Below, piece by piece: positions 1 through 7,428 of a stretch of DNA of 12,486 nt. Position 1 is the stretch's first letter; each line of letters opens with the position of its first letter. Origin of the DNA: a bacterium (GTDB lineage Bacteria; Thermosulfidibacterota; Thermosulfidibacteria; Thermosulfidibacterales; Thermosulfidibacteraceae); the NCBI GenBank assembly GCA_027037155.1, contig JALWBK010000060.1:1-12486 (forward strand), read 5' to 3'. The position numbers and the translations under genes were made by a program. Under the pieces are notes generated by a model. That model was not told where the DNA came from. It made no database searches and was given only the letters and a program-made list of their open reading frames with translations.

Positions 1-944
1 ATGTGGGCATCTATAAGGCCTTTAAGGTCCGTCAAGGTGTCAGCGTAAAGCTTAGTGACAACACTATCGGTGTACCCAACAGTGGTGGTATCAAGCCCCA
101 AAGCGGAGTTGGTGGAGGTAGCGTCAAAGCTCAACCCTCCCCCATCGACATCGTACACAACCAAGGCATCGTTTCCAGCACCCACATTGGAGTCAACCCT
201 TACCATTACGTAGGTTTTACCCTTGGTGCCCAAGGCATCGTTTATAGCTTGGTTCATAGCATTCTGAAGATCCTCAGCAACATCGTACAGACTGGTTGTT
301 CCCGCCTGATAATCCATTCCTGTATATGCAACAATATTCTTTCCAGCATACGTAAAGGAGACTGCTGAACCCGCTGAGACATCATTGGCAATGGTGCCCT
401 CGTTGGTAGTATCTTCCAAGATCGAGCCTGTATATGAGGTGATGGTGCTCTTTCCCTTGATGGAAAGGTTATCAACGGCAAAGTACTTACCGGTATCAGC
501 GTCCTGATAGATCTCTATGTTGTCCGTTCCTTCTACGGTCTCTTCAGGCCTTCCTGAGACGCCGGTAACACCGGTAGAACCTGCCTCAAGGAGCTGTACT
601 CGGGCAAAGGTGGATAGCGCCATGGCAGGGGTTGCCATCTGCAAAACCTTTACCCTGTGCTGGCCAAAGGCGGCATTCACATCGGCAGTGGCGGTGAGGA
701 CCGACTCGTTGGAAGAGGTCACCATTTTGTTAAGATAGGTAGACTGCAGTCTCAACTTGAGAAGGGCGTTCTTCAAATCATTCACCATATCGGCAATCTC
801 TTTGAAGGTATCCTTCTCTATCTTGAGCCTATCCTCCTTGTCTTTGAGCTGATCCAGCAAACCAGACCTTGCCTTTACCAGCTCCTGTATTATCCCTTTC
901 ACATCTATCCCGGAGATGATACCCGCAACCCTGAGCGCATCCAT
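1..944 (-). CDS. fliD: Flagellar hook-associated protein 2 (filament cap), 5' part only
   Basis: FliD forms the pentameric cap at the tip of the growing flagellum and guides polymerisation of exported flagellin outside the cell. The reading frame from the ATG at 944 is open to the left edge (314 codons plus 2 nt), so the C-terminal part is missing. Residues ~8-100 match the FliD N-terminal domain: a SGIDVKGIIQELV start (the family's SGLD..S/..IV pattern), a long charged coiled-coil helix (D-Q-L-K-D-K-E-D-R-L), then SSNESVLTATAD and HRVKVLQMAT. Residues ~150-310 are rich in Gly, Ala, Thr, Ser and Asp, as expected for the variable surface domains, and contain the LSIKG and SAVSFTYAGKNI stretches. 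There is no signal peptide, which suits type III flagellar export. The start is supported by a perfect AGGAGG (954-959) 9 nt upstream. It lies 58 nt after hemW on the same strand, without a clear terminator between them. Family assignment is firm; whether it shares the hemW transcript is inference. Confidence 0.88.
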   Translation of the reverse strand, partial: MDALRVAGIISGIDVKGIIQELVKARSGLLDQLKDKEDRLKIEKDTFKEIADMVNDLKNALLKLRLQSTYLNKMVTSSNESVLTATADVNAAFGQHRVKVLQMATPAMALSTFARVQLLEAGSTGVTGVSGRPEETVEGTDNIEIYQDADTGKYFAVDNLSIKGKSTITSYTGSILEDTTNEGTIANDVSAGSAVSFTYAGKNIVAYTGMDYQAGTTSLYDVAEDLQNAMNQAINDALGTKGKTYVMVRVDSNVGAGNDALVVYDVDGGGLSFDATSTNSALGLDTTTVGYTDSVVTKLYADTLTDLKGLIDAH

Positions 945-1002
945 CCTGATCCACCTCCTGTTATCAACATCGGAAGAAAGGAGAAAAACTGAAGAAGGAG
1001 TC

Positions 1003-2145
1003 TCAGATTAAGCGGACAAGAATGGAATTGAGCACTGGGAAAGACTCAAAAGGAACATAGATCCTGTTCTTCTCAATTCTAAGAAACCCCTCTGCGGCAA
1101 GTTCTTGCGCCTTCTTCAAAAGGAACTCACGGTAAGGCAAAGGAATCTTCTTTAACGGCAGTCCTCCTGAAGTCCTAAGGTAAAGCATAACCCTTTCTTC
1201 AACCAACTCTTCATCGGAAAGCTCCTCAACCCACCGTTTCAAGTTTTTATGCTGCACCCCCTCTATGTAAGAACGAATATCGGAAGGGTTGTAGTACCTT
1301 CTCCCATTCCAGAAACCCACCGCTGAGGGTCCAAAGCCAAAGTACTCCCTGTGGGTCCAGTACACCATATTGTGAAGGCATACCCTGCCATTCCTACAGT
1401 AGTTAGAGACCTCATAGTGCACAAAACCTTTATCAATAAGCAACTCGTGCACACCCAAAAACATCTCTCTCCAAAGGACATCCCCAACAGGGGTAATCTC
1501 CCCTGCCTCCGCTAACCTCTTCAAAGGAGTGCCCTCATCAAAGCTTAATCCGTAAACGGATAGATGCGAAACGCCCATTGAAACTACCCGTTCAAGATCC
1601 TCTACAAGCTCTTCCAAACTTTGGCCGGGAATGGCAAAGATGAAGTCAGCATTCACGTTGTCAAAAACACTCGTGGCAGTCTCCAATGCCTCAAGGGCTT
1701 GACTGGCATTGTGCGCTCTTCCAAGCAGTCTCAAGCGTGTATCCCTCAAACTTTGCACCCCAAGACTCAGCCTGTTCACACCCAAAGCCTTGAGAGGCAA
1801 AAGCATACCTCTCTCAAAAGTGGCCGGATTGGCCTCAACGGTAAACTCAAGGGGCTCTGAGGGAAGAAGTATCAAGATCCTTTCAATAAGTCTCAAAAGA
1901 GAATCACCAAGACAGGTGGGTGTTCCACCACCTATGTAGAGGGTGAAGGGAGAAGAAATTTTCTCTTTAAAGTACTCTACCTCAGAAACGAGAGCATCAA
2001 CAAAGGGTTCCACAATAGTAGTATCTATCTCAACTGAGTAAAAGCTACAGTAAAAGCACTTTCTCAAGCAAAAGGGTATGTGAATGTAAACGCCTTTTAC
2101 CCTTTTTGGGCTATCTTCCCCTGTAGTTGGGCTCTCTCTTCTCAA
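1003..2145 (-). CDS. hemW: Radical SAM heme chaperone HemW (HemN-like, not the oxidase itself)
   Basis: HemW binds heme and a [4Fe-4S] cluster and is thought to deliver heme to membrane respiratory enzymes. The 380-residue product has YIHIPFC (20-26), the radical SAM cysteines C26-x3-C30-x2-C33, the GGGTPT SAM-binding loop (72-77), GVQSL (129-133), and the HNxxYW motif (H258, N259, Y262, W263) of the HemW C-terminal region. True coproporphyrinogen dehydrogenase HemN carries a further Cys two residues after the third cluster Cys; here that position is Phe35 (C-S-F), which favours HemW. The start is a TTG at 2143-2145. It is the only ATG/GTG/TTG between an in-frame stop at 2155-2157 and the conserved core, with AAGG (2153-2156) 7 nt upstream. 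The gene overlaps the end of the crotonase gene by 35 nt, suggesting translational coupling. Length fits the family (about 375-400). The start is less certain than the function. Confidence 0.9.
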   Translation of the reverse strand: MRRESPTTGEDSPKRVKGVYIHIPFCLRKCFYCSFYSVEIDTTIVEPFVDALVSEVEYFKEKISSPFTLYIGGGTPTCLGDSLLRLIERILILLPSEPLEFTVEANPATFERGMLLPLKALGVNRLSLGVQSLRDTRLRLLGRAHNASQALEALETATSVFDNVNADFIFAIPGQSLEELVEDLERVVSMGVSHLSVYGLSFDEGTPLKRLAEAGEITPVGDVLWREMFLGVHELLIDKGFVHYEVSNYCRNGRVCLHNMVYWTHREYFGFGPSAVGFWNGRRYYNPSDIRSYIEGVQHKNLKRWVEELSDEELVEERVMLYLRTSGGLPLKKIPLPYREFLLKKAQELAAEGFLRIEKNRIYVPFESFPVLNSILVRLI

Positions 2146-2890
2146 AGAAGGCCCTTATCCCCTCCTCCATGTCCTTGGTCTTGGCCAAAGAACAGATGCC
2201 AAGCTTCTCCTTCTCAAGAAGTACCTCCAAATCCCAGAAGAGCTCGGCATTTATAAGCTCCTTTATCCTTTTCACAGCTAAGGGAGCAAGCTTTGCCATC
2301 CTGTCCGCCAGCTTTTCCGTCTCCTTTTCAAGGCTCTCATCTGGAACCACAAAGTTCACAAGTCCCATCTCCTTTGCCTCTTGAGCGCTAAAAAAATCAC
2401 CTGTAAGGGCGTAAAAGCTTGCCCTCTTGAGCCCCACAGTCCTTGATAAGATAACGCTGCTGAACATATCGGGGCATGCACCAATCTTTACATAGGCGAG
2501 GTTGAACCTGGTGCCTTCGGCGGCAATGGCCACATCACAACACCCCATGAATCCAAAGCCTGCACCACTTACAGCACCGTGCACAGAAGCCACAACCACC
2601 TTGCCACACCTTCTTATCATGAGCACCACCTGGTTCAGCCAGTCCAGTATCTGGTAGATAGAGCGGCTCATATCCTTAAACTTTATAAAGGCGCCCAAAT
2701 CTCCCCCAGCACAGAAAGCCCTGCCAGCACCCCTTACAACTATAACTCTCAGATCTTTATCCTCTGTGAGCTCGTAAAAGGCGTTGTACAAGCTCTCAGA
2801 CATCTCAAGATCAAGGGCGTTTAGCCTATCAGGCCTGTTTAGGGTAACATAGGCAACAGCGCCTTTCTTCTCTACCTCCACCACAGCCAT
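2111..2890 (-). CDS. Crotonase-superfamily protein (enoyl-CoA hydratase/isomerase-like)
   Basis: Members of this superfamily bind acyl-CoA thioesters in the cytoplasm and hydrate, isomerise, cleave or dehalogenate them. The 259-residue product has the standard length and fold marks: LNRPDRLNALD (17-27), the first oxyanion-hole segment AFCAGGD (58-64), the second GAVSGAGFG (105-113), and a FFEKREPNYRGR-type tail. Aligned by eye to mitochondrial enoyl-CoA hydratase, both catalytic glutamates are absent: Glu144 is replaced by Gly113 and Glu164 by Tyr133. An Asp (D141, in IGACPD) sits where PaaG-type isomerases and 4-chlorobenzoyl-CoA dehalogenase have their catalytic Asp. Simple hydratase activity is therefore doubtful and an isomerase-like reaction more plausible; the substrate is unknown. 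The ATG directly follows the nrnA stop (TAGATG), with a GGAGGAG SD inside the end of nrnA. It overlaps hemW by 35 nt. No other fatty-acid or aromatic catabolism gene is adjacent, so its presence in a translation operon is unexplained. Confidence 0.88.
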   Translation of the reverse strand: MAVVEVEKKGAVAYVTLNRPDRLNALDLEMSESLYNAFYELTEDKDLRVIVVRGAGRAFCAGGDLGAFIKFKDMSRSIYQILDWLNQVVLMIRRCGKVVVASVHGAVSGAGFGFMGCCDVAIAAEGTRFNLAYVKIGACPDMFSSVILSRTVGLKRASFYALTGDFFSAQEAKEMGLVNFVVPDESLEKETEKLADRMAKLAPLAVKRIKELINAELFWDLEVLLEKEKLGICSLAKTKDMEEGIRAFFEKREPNYRGR

Positions 2891-3835
2891 CTATATCTCC
2901 TCCTTAAGGATATCAAGTATGCTTTCCAACGCCTTCTCTATACCCATATCAAGCTCACAGCCTGCAGCGTTGGCATGTCCCCCACCACCAAGCCTTCTTG
3001 CAATGCGAGCCACATTGACCTTACCTTTAGAGCGAAGACTCACCTTAACCCCGCCCTCGTGCAGCTCTCTCATAAAGACAGCCACTTCCACCCCCTTTAT
3101 GCCCCTGGCATAGTTCACAAAGTCCTCGGTGTCTTCGGGAAGCGCACCTGTTTTTTCGTACATATCAAGGGTGACATAGAGGCTTGCCACCTTACCCTCT
3201 AAGTGTAGCTGCAGTGTGCCAAGGCAAAGGCTCAAAAGCTTTATCCTCCTTACCGGATTGCTGTCGTATATGTTGAGGGTGATCTTCCAGGGATCTGCCC
3301 CAGCCTCCACCAACTCCTTCGCCACCTGAAAGGTGGTGGCTGTGGTATCGGAGTAGCGAAAGCCTCCTGTATCGGTGTAGATCCCGGCAAAGAGGCATTC
3401 CGCCACAGAGGAGCTTATCTTCCTGCCGGTCTCCTTCAGAATTTCATAGACTATTTCACAGGTGGAGGACCTATCGGGCTCAACTATACTCACATCTCCA
3501 AAGCCATCGTTGGTCTCGTGATGATCCACAACCACTATGGTAGAAGCCCTGGAGGCGTCAAAACCGGGGATCCTCCTCTCGTCGCCACAGTCAAGAACCA
3601 AAAAGATCTGTGCCGGTTCTACCTCAGAGAAGTCTTCATACTTGATCACCTCATCGGCTTTTGGAAGAAACCTGAAGATCTCAGGTACCCCATGGTAAGA
3701 GTAAACCTTCACCTTATCACCGAAAAAATTTTTAACGGCTAAGGCAGAACCCACCGCGTCGCCGTCGGGATTCTTGTGAAAGAAGCAGGCAATACTTTCC
3801 GCTTCCTCAAGAATCTGAGCCACCTTCCTCTTCAC
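2891..3835 (-). CDS. nrnA: DHH/DHHA1 phosphoesterase, NrnA-like oligoribonuclease / pAp phosphatase
   Basis: NrnA-type enzymes degrade 2-5 nt RNA fragments (nanoRNA) and often dephosphorylate 3'-phosphoadenosine 5'-phosphate, using two Mn ions. The 314-residue product shows the DHH motifs in order: HKNPDGDAVGS (20-30, ligands H20, D24, D26), VLDCGD (80-85, D82), DHHETN (104-109), and FAGIYTDTGGFRY (149-161, D155). The DHHA1 substrate-binding loop GGGGHANAAG (283-292) follows near the C-terminus. Length is typical (310-325). The start is GTG at 3833-3835, placed by a perfect AGGAGG 7 nt upstream that lies inside rbfA; the two genes overlap by 29 nt. Its stop touches the crotonase ATG. The position right after rbfA is common in Gram-positive and deltaproteobacterial nusA-infB operons, which supports nrnA rather than RecJ or a cyclic-di-AMP phosphodiesterase (no extra N-terminal PAS/GGDEF or membrane domain). 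Which of the two activities dominates cannot be read from sequence. Confidence 0.9.
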   Translation of the reverse strand: MKRKVAQILEEAESIACFFHKNPDGDAVGSALAVKNFFGDKVKVYSYHGVPEIFRFLPKADEVIKYEDFSEVEPAQIFLVLDCGDERRIPGFDASRASTIVVVDHHETNDGFGDVSIVEPDRSSTCEIVYEILKETGRKISSSVAECLFAGIYTDTGGFRYSDTTATTFQVAKELVEAGADPWKITLNIYDSNPVRRIKLLSLCLGTLQLHLEGKVASLYVTLDMYEKTGALPEDTEDFVNYARGIKGVEVAVFMRELHEGGVKVSLRSKGKVNVARIARRLGGGGHANAAGCELDMGIEKALESILDILKEEI

Positions 3836-4172
3836 CCTTTATCCTCCTGATAAGCTCCTCAACCCGCTCCACATGCTCCAAGCTTCTATCCTCAAAGAAC
3901 CTGAGCTTGGGAAGCCTCTTCAGCCTCAGATCCTTCCCCATAAAGCCCTGTATAGCAACCCTGTGCTCCTCCAACTGCCGCTTGGTGTAGCCCCAACTGC
4001 CGTCTAAAACGCTAAAGTAGACATCGGCAAAGGAGAGATCCGCACTGACCCTCACCCTCGTTATGGTCACAAAGCCCACCTGCAGATCCTTAACCGCGCC
4101 GCTGACGAGGATTTCCGCTATCTCCTCCCTTATCAGCTCAGCCAGCCTATCGGTTCTCTTGTAGCCCCTCAT
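3807..4172 (-). CDS. rbfA: 30S ribosome-binding factor A
   Basis: RbfA is a cytoplasmic 30S assembly factor that binds near the 5' helix 1 region of 16S rRNA during late maturation and cold adaptation, and is released with the help of IF3 or RsgA. The 121-residue product is a single type II KH domain. It has the N-terminal helix RTDRLAELIREEIAEIL, the strand region VGFVTITRVRVSADLSFADVYFSVL, and a LKRLPKLRFFEDRSLEHVERVEELI end matching the family's P.L.F..D.S...G..I..LI pattern (His-Val replaces the common Gly). The ATG shares one base with the upstream stop (TGATG), and no strong SD is visible, so translation probably depends on ribosomes reinitiating from the DUF503 gene. The acidic tail (GEEEGGSDS) overlaps the start of nrnA by 29 nt and encodes that gene's SD. 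Confidence 0.94.
   Translation of the reverse strand: MRGYKRTDRLAELIREEIAEILVSGAVKDLQVGFVTITRVRVSADLSFADVYFSVLDGSWGYTKRQLEEHRVAIQGFMGKDLRLKRLPKLRFFEDRSLEHVERVEELIRRIKGEEEGGSDS
3843..3848 (-). promoter_or_regulatory. Ribosome binding site that fixes the GTG start of nrnA
   Basis: A perfect AGGAGG lies inside the rbfA coding region, 7 nt before the GTG at 3833-3835. It decides in favour of this non-ATG start and shows that nrnA can be entered independently of rbfA termination. The codons used (AGG AGG) also supply two arginines of RbfA. Confidence 0.75.
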
Positions 4173-4453
4173 CAGAGAATCTCTATCATATAGTCCAAAA
4201 GCATGACTTCACCGAAGTTGTCCACAAAGTCCAATATCTGATTCAGCACCCTGTTGGCCACAGCGGTGTCGTTGGTGACGAAGGCTATCCCCAAGGTGGC
4301 GAGTCTGTGCTTATCCTGATCCTCTATCTCGGCAATGGAGACGTTGTACTTGTTCTTTATGCGCTCCATTAAGCTCTTAAGCACCCTCCTTTTCCCCTTA
4401 AGGCTGTTGTTTCCCGGAATCTCAAGGTGCACCCTGAGACTTCCAATAACCAT
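4172..4453 (-). CDS. ylxP: DUF503 family protein (YlxP-like)
   Basis: This small protein of uncertain function belongs to DUF503, which is repeatedly found between infB and rbfA and has therefore been linked to ribosome biogenesis; its molecular job is not established. The 93-residue product shows the family pattern: [28 protein letters not shown] at the N-terminus (the SLK.KR.V...L signature), KYNVSIAEIEDQDKHRLATLGIAFVTND in the middle (the N.S.AE....D....A.LG motif) and a C-terminal LDFVDN....VMLLDYMIEIL strand-helix. No signal peptide or membrane segment is seen. The ATG overlaps the infB stop by one base (TAATG), with a GAGGGAG SD inside the infB end. The stop in turn overlaps the rbfA ATG, so the three genes are stitched together by 1-nt overlaps and probably made in fixed ratio. 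Confidence 0.9.
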   Translation of the reverse strand: MVIGSLRVHLEIPGNNSLKGKRRVLKSLMERIKNKYNVSIAEIEDQDKHRLATLGIAFVTNDTAVANRVLNQILDFVDNFGEVMLLDYMIEIL

Positions 4454-6849
4454 TACAGCTCCCTCTGAACCTCTCTAACCTCATAAGCCTCTATAATGTC
4501 ACCCTCCTTTATATCCTGAAAGCCCTCAATGGCCATACCACACTCGTACCCTGCCGCCACCTCCCTCACATCATCCTTGAACCTCTTAAGGGAGGAAAGC
4601 TTACCCTCGTGCACTATCACACCATCTCTCAAAACCCTTACGTTGGCGTTTCTGGTAATCTTGCCCTCAAGCACGTAACAGCCTGCAACCCTACCCACCT
4701 TGGGCACGTTAAAGACCTGTCTCACCTCAGCCCTGCCCAACACCACCTCTTCATACTCAGGTTCCAGCATACCGGCCATAGCCTTCTTCACGTCATCTAA
4801 GAGATCATAGATGACCCTGTAGGTACGTATCTCCACCTTCTCCTGCTCTGCTAACCTCTTGGCTTTACTGTCGGGCCTCACGTTGAATCCAATAATGATT
4901 GCTCCAGAAGCCTGAGCCAACATCACATCCGTTTCCGTAATGGCTCCCACCCCTGAGTGCAGAACGTTTACCTTCACCTCATCGGTGGAGAGCTTCTCAA
5001 TGGCCTCTTTAACCGCCTCAAGGGAGCCCTGAACATCGGCTTTAAGCACAATCCTCAGCTCCTTTGCCTCTCCCTCTGCCAACTTCTTCATAAGCTCTTC
5101 CAAGGAGAGCCTGGGCTTTTCCTGAAGCGCCTGCTTTGCCTTCTCCTTTCTCTCCTCGCTTATCTCCCTCGCCTTCTTCTCGTTCTCTACCACAAAGAAA
5201 GGCTCACCGGCCAAAGGAACATCCGAAAGCCCCAGCACCTCCACAGGGGTTGAAGGACCCGCCTCTTTAAGCCGCTGTCCGTGCTCGTCAATCATGGCTC
5301 TCACCTTGCCCCAGTGAAGCCCTGCTACCAGCGCATCCCCTACCCTAAGGGTACCGTCCTGCACCAAAAGTGTTGCCACCGGTCCCCTTTTGGGATCCAA
5401 CTTGGACTCCAACACAGTTCCCCTTGCGGGCTTGTCGGGATTGGCTTTGAGCTCCAGCATCTCCGCCTGCAACAACACCATCTCCAAAAGCTCATCAACA
5501 CCCTGCCCTGTCTTAGCAGAGATAGGAACCATGATGGTATCACCGCCCCACTCCTCGGGGATAAGACCATACTTGGAAAGCTCCTGTTTCACCCTTTCGG
5601 GATTGGCGTCAGGCTTATCTATCTTGTTTATGGCAACGACTATGGGCACTCCGGCAGCCTTGGCATGGTTTATGGCCTCAACGGTTTGTGGCATCACCCC
5701 ATCATCAGCAGCCACCACCAGTATCACTATGTCCGTCACCCGAGCCCCTCTGGCCCTCATGGTGGTAAAGGCATGGTGCCCAGGTGTGTCTATAAAGGTG
5801 ATCTCACCCTCAGGCAGCTTTACCTTGTAGGCTCCAATATGCTGGGTGATACCACCAGCCTCCCTTGCCGCCACGTTGGTCTTTCTGATGTAATCAAGCA
5901 AGGTGGTCTTTCCATGATCCACATGGCCCATTACGGTAACTACTGGCGGTCTGGGAACGAGGTTGCCCTCTTCCTCCTCTGTTTCTTGGGCAATTACAAG
6001 CTCCTCTTCCTCAGGAAGCACCTCAAACCCGTACTCCTCACACACCATCTTGGCCACATCATAGGGAAGCACCTGAGTCAAAGCCACAGGAATTCCTTTA
6101 GACTTCAAAATCTCCTGTATCTCCTCCTCGTCCGCCTCCAACATAAAGGCAAGGTCCTTTATGGTAACCGTCTCTGGCAGCTTTACGGTACCAGCCTCCA
6201 GATCCACTCTGGACTTCAGCTCCTCAGCCCTTGCCTCCTCTATATCAATCTCCTCTCTCCTCTTCTTCTTTCTCCTCTTCCTCCTGCTCTTAACAGGGGT
6301 GAAGAGAGGCTCAATAACGGTGAACTGTTGCTCCTCTTCCTGGCTCTCCTTTTGCTCAAACCTCTTTACCATCTCCTGCACCTTCCCCGTAGGAAGGGCC
6401 TCCTCTTTTTTCTCCTCCTTTTTAGGCGGCTTCTTCTTCGGCTCCTTGGAAACAGGTTTTGCCTCCTTTTTGCGGGGCTTCTTGGTCTCTTTAGGAGGCT
6501 TCTTTTCAGGGACAGCTTCTTTTACAGCTACAGCCTCCTCTTCTTTAGGCTCTTCCTCTTTCTTCTCAACAGGCTTCTCTTCAGTAGTCTTCTCCTCAGG
6601 CTTCTTCTCCTCAACTGCAGCCTCTTGAGCCTTTAACTTTTCCTGCTCCTCTTTCTCTTTCTTCCTCTTCTCTATCTCCCTCTTTATGGTGATGTACTCT
6701 ATAAGCTTGTCATATTCGTCCTGGGTAATGGAACTCATGTAGCTCTTAACTGGAATGCCTATCTCCTTGAGCCTTGCCATCACCTCTTTGCTGGTGATTC
6801 CCATCTCTTTGGCTATCTGGTGAACCCTTATCCTGTTCCTGGCTGCCAT
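4453..6849 (-). CDS. infB: Translation initiation factor IF-2
   Basis: IF-2 is the GTPase that places initiator fMet-tRNA on the 30S subunit and promotes 50S joining. The 798-residue product has two IF2_N-type helical modules: residues 1-53 ([18 protein letters not shown]) and 224-277 ([21 protein letters not shown]). They flank a Lys/Glu/Pro-rich, probably disordered linker at ~55-215 with a very basic patch at 188-198. The GTPase core shows G1 GHVDHGKT (308-315), G2 GGITQHIG (332-339), G3 DTPGH (354-358), G4 NKID (408-411) and G5 SAK (444-446). Domain II, the IF2 domain III region and the C-terminal fMet-tRNA-binding barrel follow, with V.HEGK..SLKR.KDDV.EV..GYECG near the end. The ATG directly follows the upstream stop (TAGATG) and has AGGAGG at 6859-6864, 9 nt away. 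Length is within the family range. The codon bias of the linker creates a long but spurious antisense frame. Confidence 0.98.
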   Translation of the reverse strand: MAARNRIRVHQIAKEMGITSKEVMARLKEIGIPVKSYMSSITQDEYDKLIEYITIKREIEKRKKEKEEQEKLKAQEAAVEEKKPEEKTTEEKPVEKKEEEPKEEEAVAVKEAVPEKKPPKETKKPRKKEAKPVSKEPKKKPPKKEEKKEEALPTGKVQEMVKRFEQKESQEEEQQFTVIEPLFTPVKSRRKRRKKKRREEIDIEEARAEELKSRVDLEAGTVKLPETVTIKDLAFMLEADEEEIQEILKSKGIPVALTQVLPYDVAKMVCEEYGFEVLPEEEELVIAQETEEEEGNLVPRPPVVTVMGHVDHGKTTLLDYIRKTNVAAREAGGITQHIGAYKVKLPEGEITFIDTPGHHAFTTMRARGARVTDIVILVVAADDGVMPQTVEAINHAKAAGVPIVVAINKIDKPDANPERVKQELSKYGLIPEEWGGDTIMVPISAKTGQGVDELLEMVLLQAEMLELKANPDKPARGTVLESKLDPKRGPVATLLVQDGTLRVGDALVAGLHWGKVRAMIDEHGQRLKEAGPSTPVEVLGLSDVPLAGEPFFVVENEKKAREISEERKEKAKQALQEKPRLSLEELMKKLAEGEAKELRIVLKADVQGSLEAVKEAIEKLSTDEVKVNVLHSGVGAITETDVMLAQASGAIIIGFNVRPDSKAKRLAEQEKVEIRTYRVIYDLLDDVKKAMAGMLEPEYEEVVLGRAEVRQVFNVPKVGRVAGCYVLEGKITRNANVRVLRDGVIVHEGKLSSLKRFKDDVREVAAGYECGMAIEGFQDIKEGDIIEAYEVREVQREL

Positions 6850-7428
6850 CTACTCCCACCTCCTGTACAACGCCGTATACTTATCCAGAAGGCCCTTTAG
6901 CTTGCGGGCCAAACCTGCATCTAACACTGCTATAACCCCCACTGGACGTCTATTGAAAACCTCACCCCAGCGCTCTTTACTAAAGAGCCTGTAGGTATGG
7001 GGAACTGACTCTAAAAAGAGGCCCAACTCTTTAACGGAGTTGTCAGACAGATCCTCAGCCAGCACCACAAGATGAGGTCTCTTTTTGGCCTTAAGAGCCG
7101 CCTCTCTACCCACAACAACCCCTTTAAACTTTGCGCCTATCCTTAGGGTATCAACAATGGCCCTCTCCAAAGATGCCAGAACCTGCTCCCTAAGCCTTTC
7201 CGGCGTGGGAACTTCCTCAAGCTCACACCGCAGGGCTCTTTCAAGCACACTCTTTTTCAAAGCCCCTTTAAAGCAGGACCGAGCTGGGCACAAACTCATC
7301 CCCCTTCCTTCAGCCTTGTAATAGGGGTCAAAGTAGAGTCTCCCATCCCTGACCACGAACCTCAAAAGTTCTTTTTTAGGTTTGCGAGCCCTGCATCCAA
7401 CGCACATCCTAACAGGTTCACTCTTCAC
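6850..7428 (-). CDS. Fused YlxR (DUF448) and L7Ae-like RNA-binding protein
   Basis: The 192-residue product joins two small RNA-binding families that Firmicutes encode as separate neighbours (ylxR and ylxQ) between nusA and infB. Residues ~6-80 are YlxR/DUF448: RMCVGCRARKPKKELLRFV, then GRGMSLCP and CFKGALKK. Four cysteines (C9, C12, C47, C52) could bind a metal; that is inference. Residues ~96-180 resemble the ribosomal L7Ae/YlxQ fold: GAKFKGVVVGREAALKAKKRPHLVVLAEDLSDNS, then VGVIAVLDAGLARKL. L7Ae-type domains bind kink-turn RNA. The role is probably RNA or ribosome binding coupled to NusA/IF-2 function. The start is taken as GTG at 7426-7428, overlapping nusA by 11 nt. An in-frame ATG at 7405-7407 (residue 8, just before C9) is the alternative; neither has an ideal SD. 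The stop is immediately followed by the infB ATG. Domain assignment is firm; function is not. Confidence 0.88.
   Translation of the reverse strand: MKSEPVRMCVGCRARKPKKELLRFVVRDGRLYFDPYYKAEGRGMSLCPARSCFKGALKKSVLERALRCELEEVPTPERLREQVLASLERAIVDTLRIGAKFKGVVVGREAALKAKKRPHLVVLAEDLSDNSVKELGLFLESVPHTYRLFSKERWGEVFNRRPVGVIAVLDAGLARKLKGLLDKYTALYRRWE

Noticed and set aside
960..1002. Sigma28-like -10 (TTCCGATG) before fliD
   Set aside because: The matching TAAA-type -35 is not present at the expected distance, and the -10 match is partial.
984..1006. Possible intrinsic terminator after hemW (minus strand): CTGAG/TTCAG stem, then TTTTT
   Set aside because: The stem is only 5 bp including a G-T pair, with an 8-nt loop, and it overlaps the hemW stop. 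It is too weak to call.
1003..2145. Calling this gene oxygen-independent coproporphyrinogen oxidase HemN
   Set aside because: The extra Cys after the third cluster cysteine is missing and the HNxxYW motif is present, both pointing to HemW.
5281..6636. A 451-codon open frame on the plus strand opposite infB
   Set aside because: It lies antisense to an unmistakable IF-2 gene, is made of Leu/His/Arg-rich low-complexity sequence reflecting Lys/Glu codons on the other strand, and has no recognisable domain or SD.
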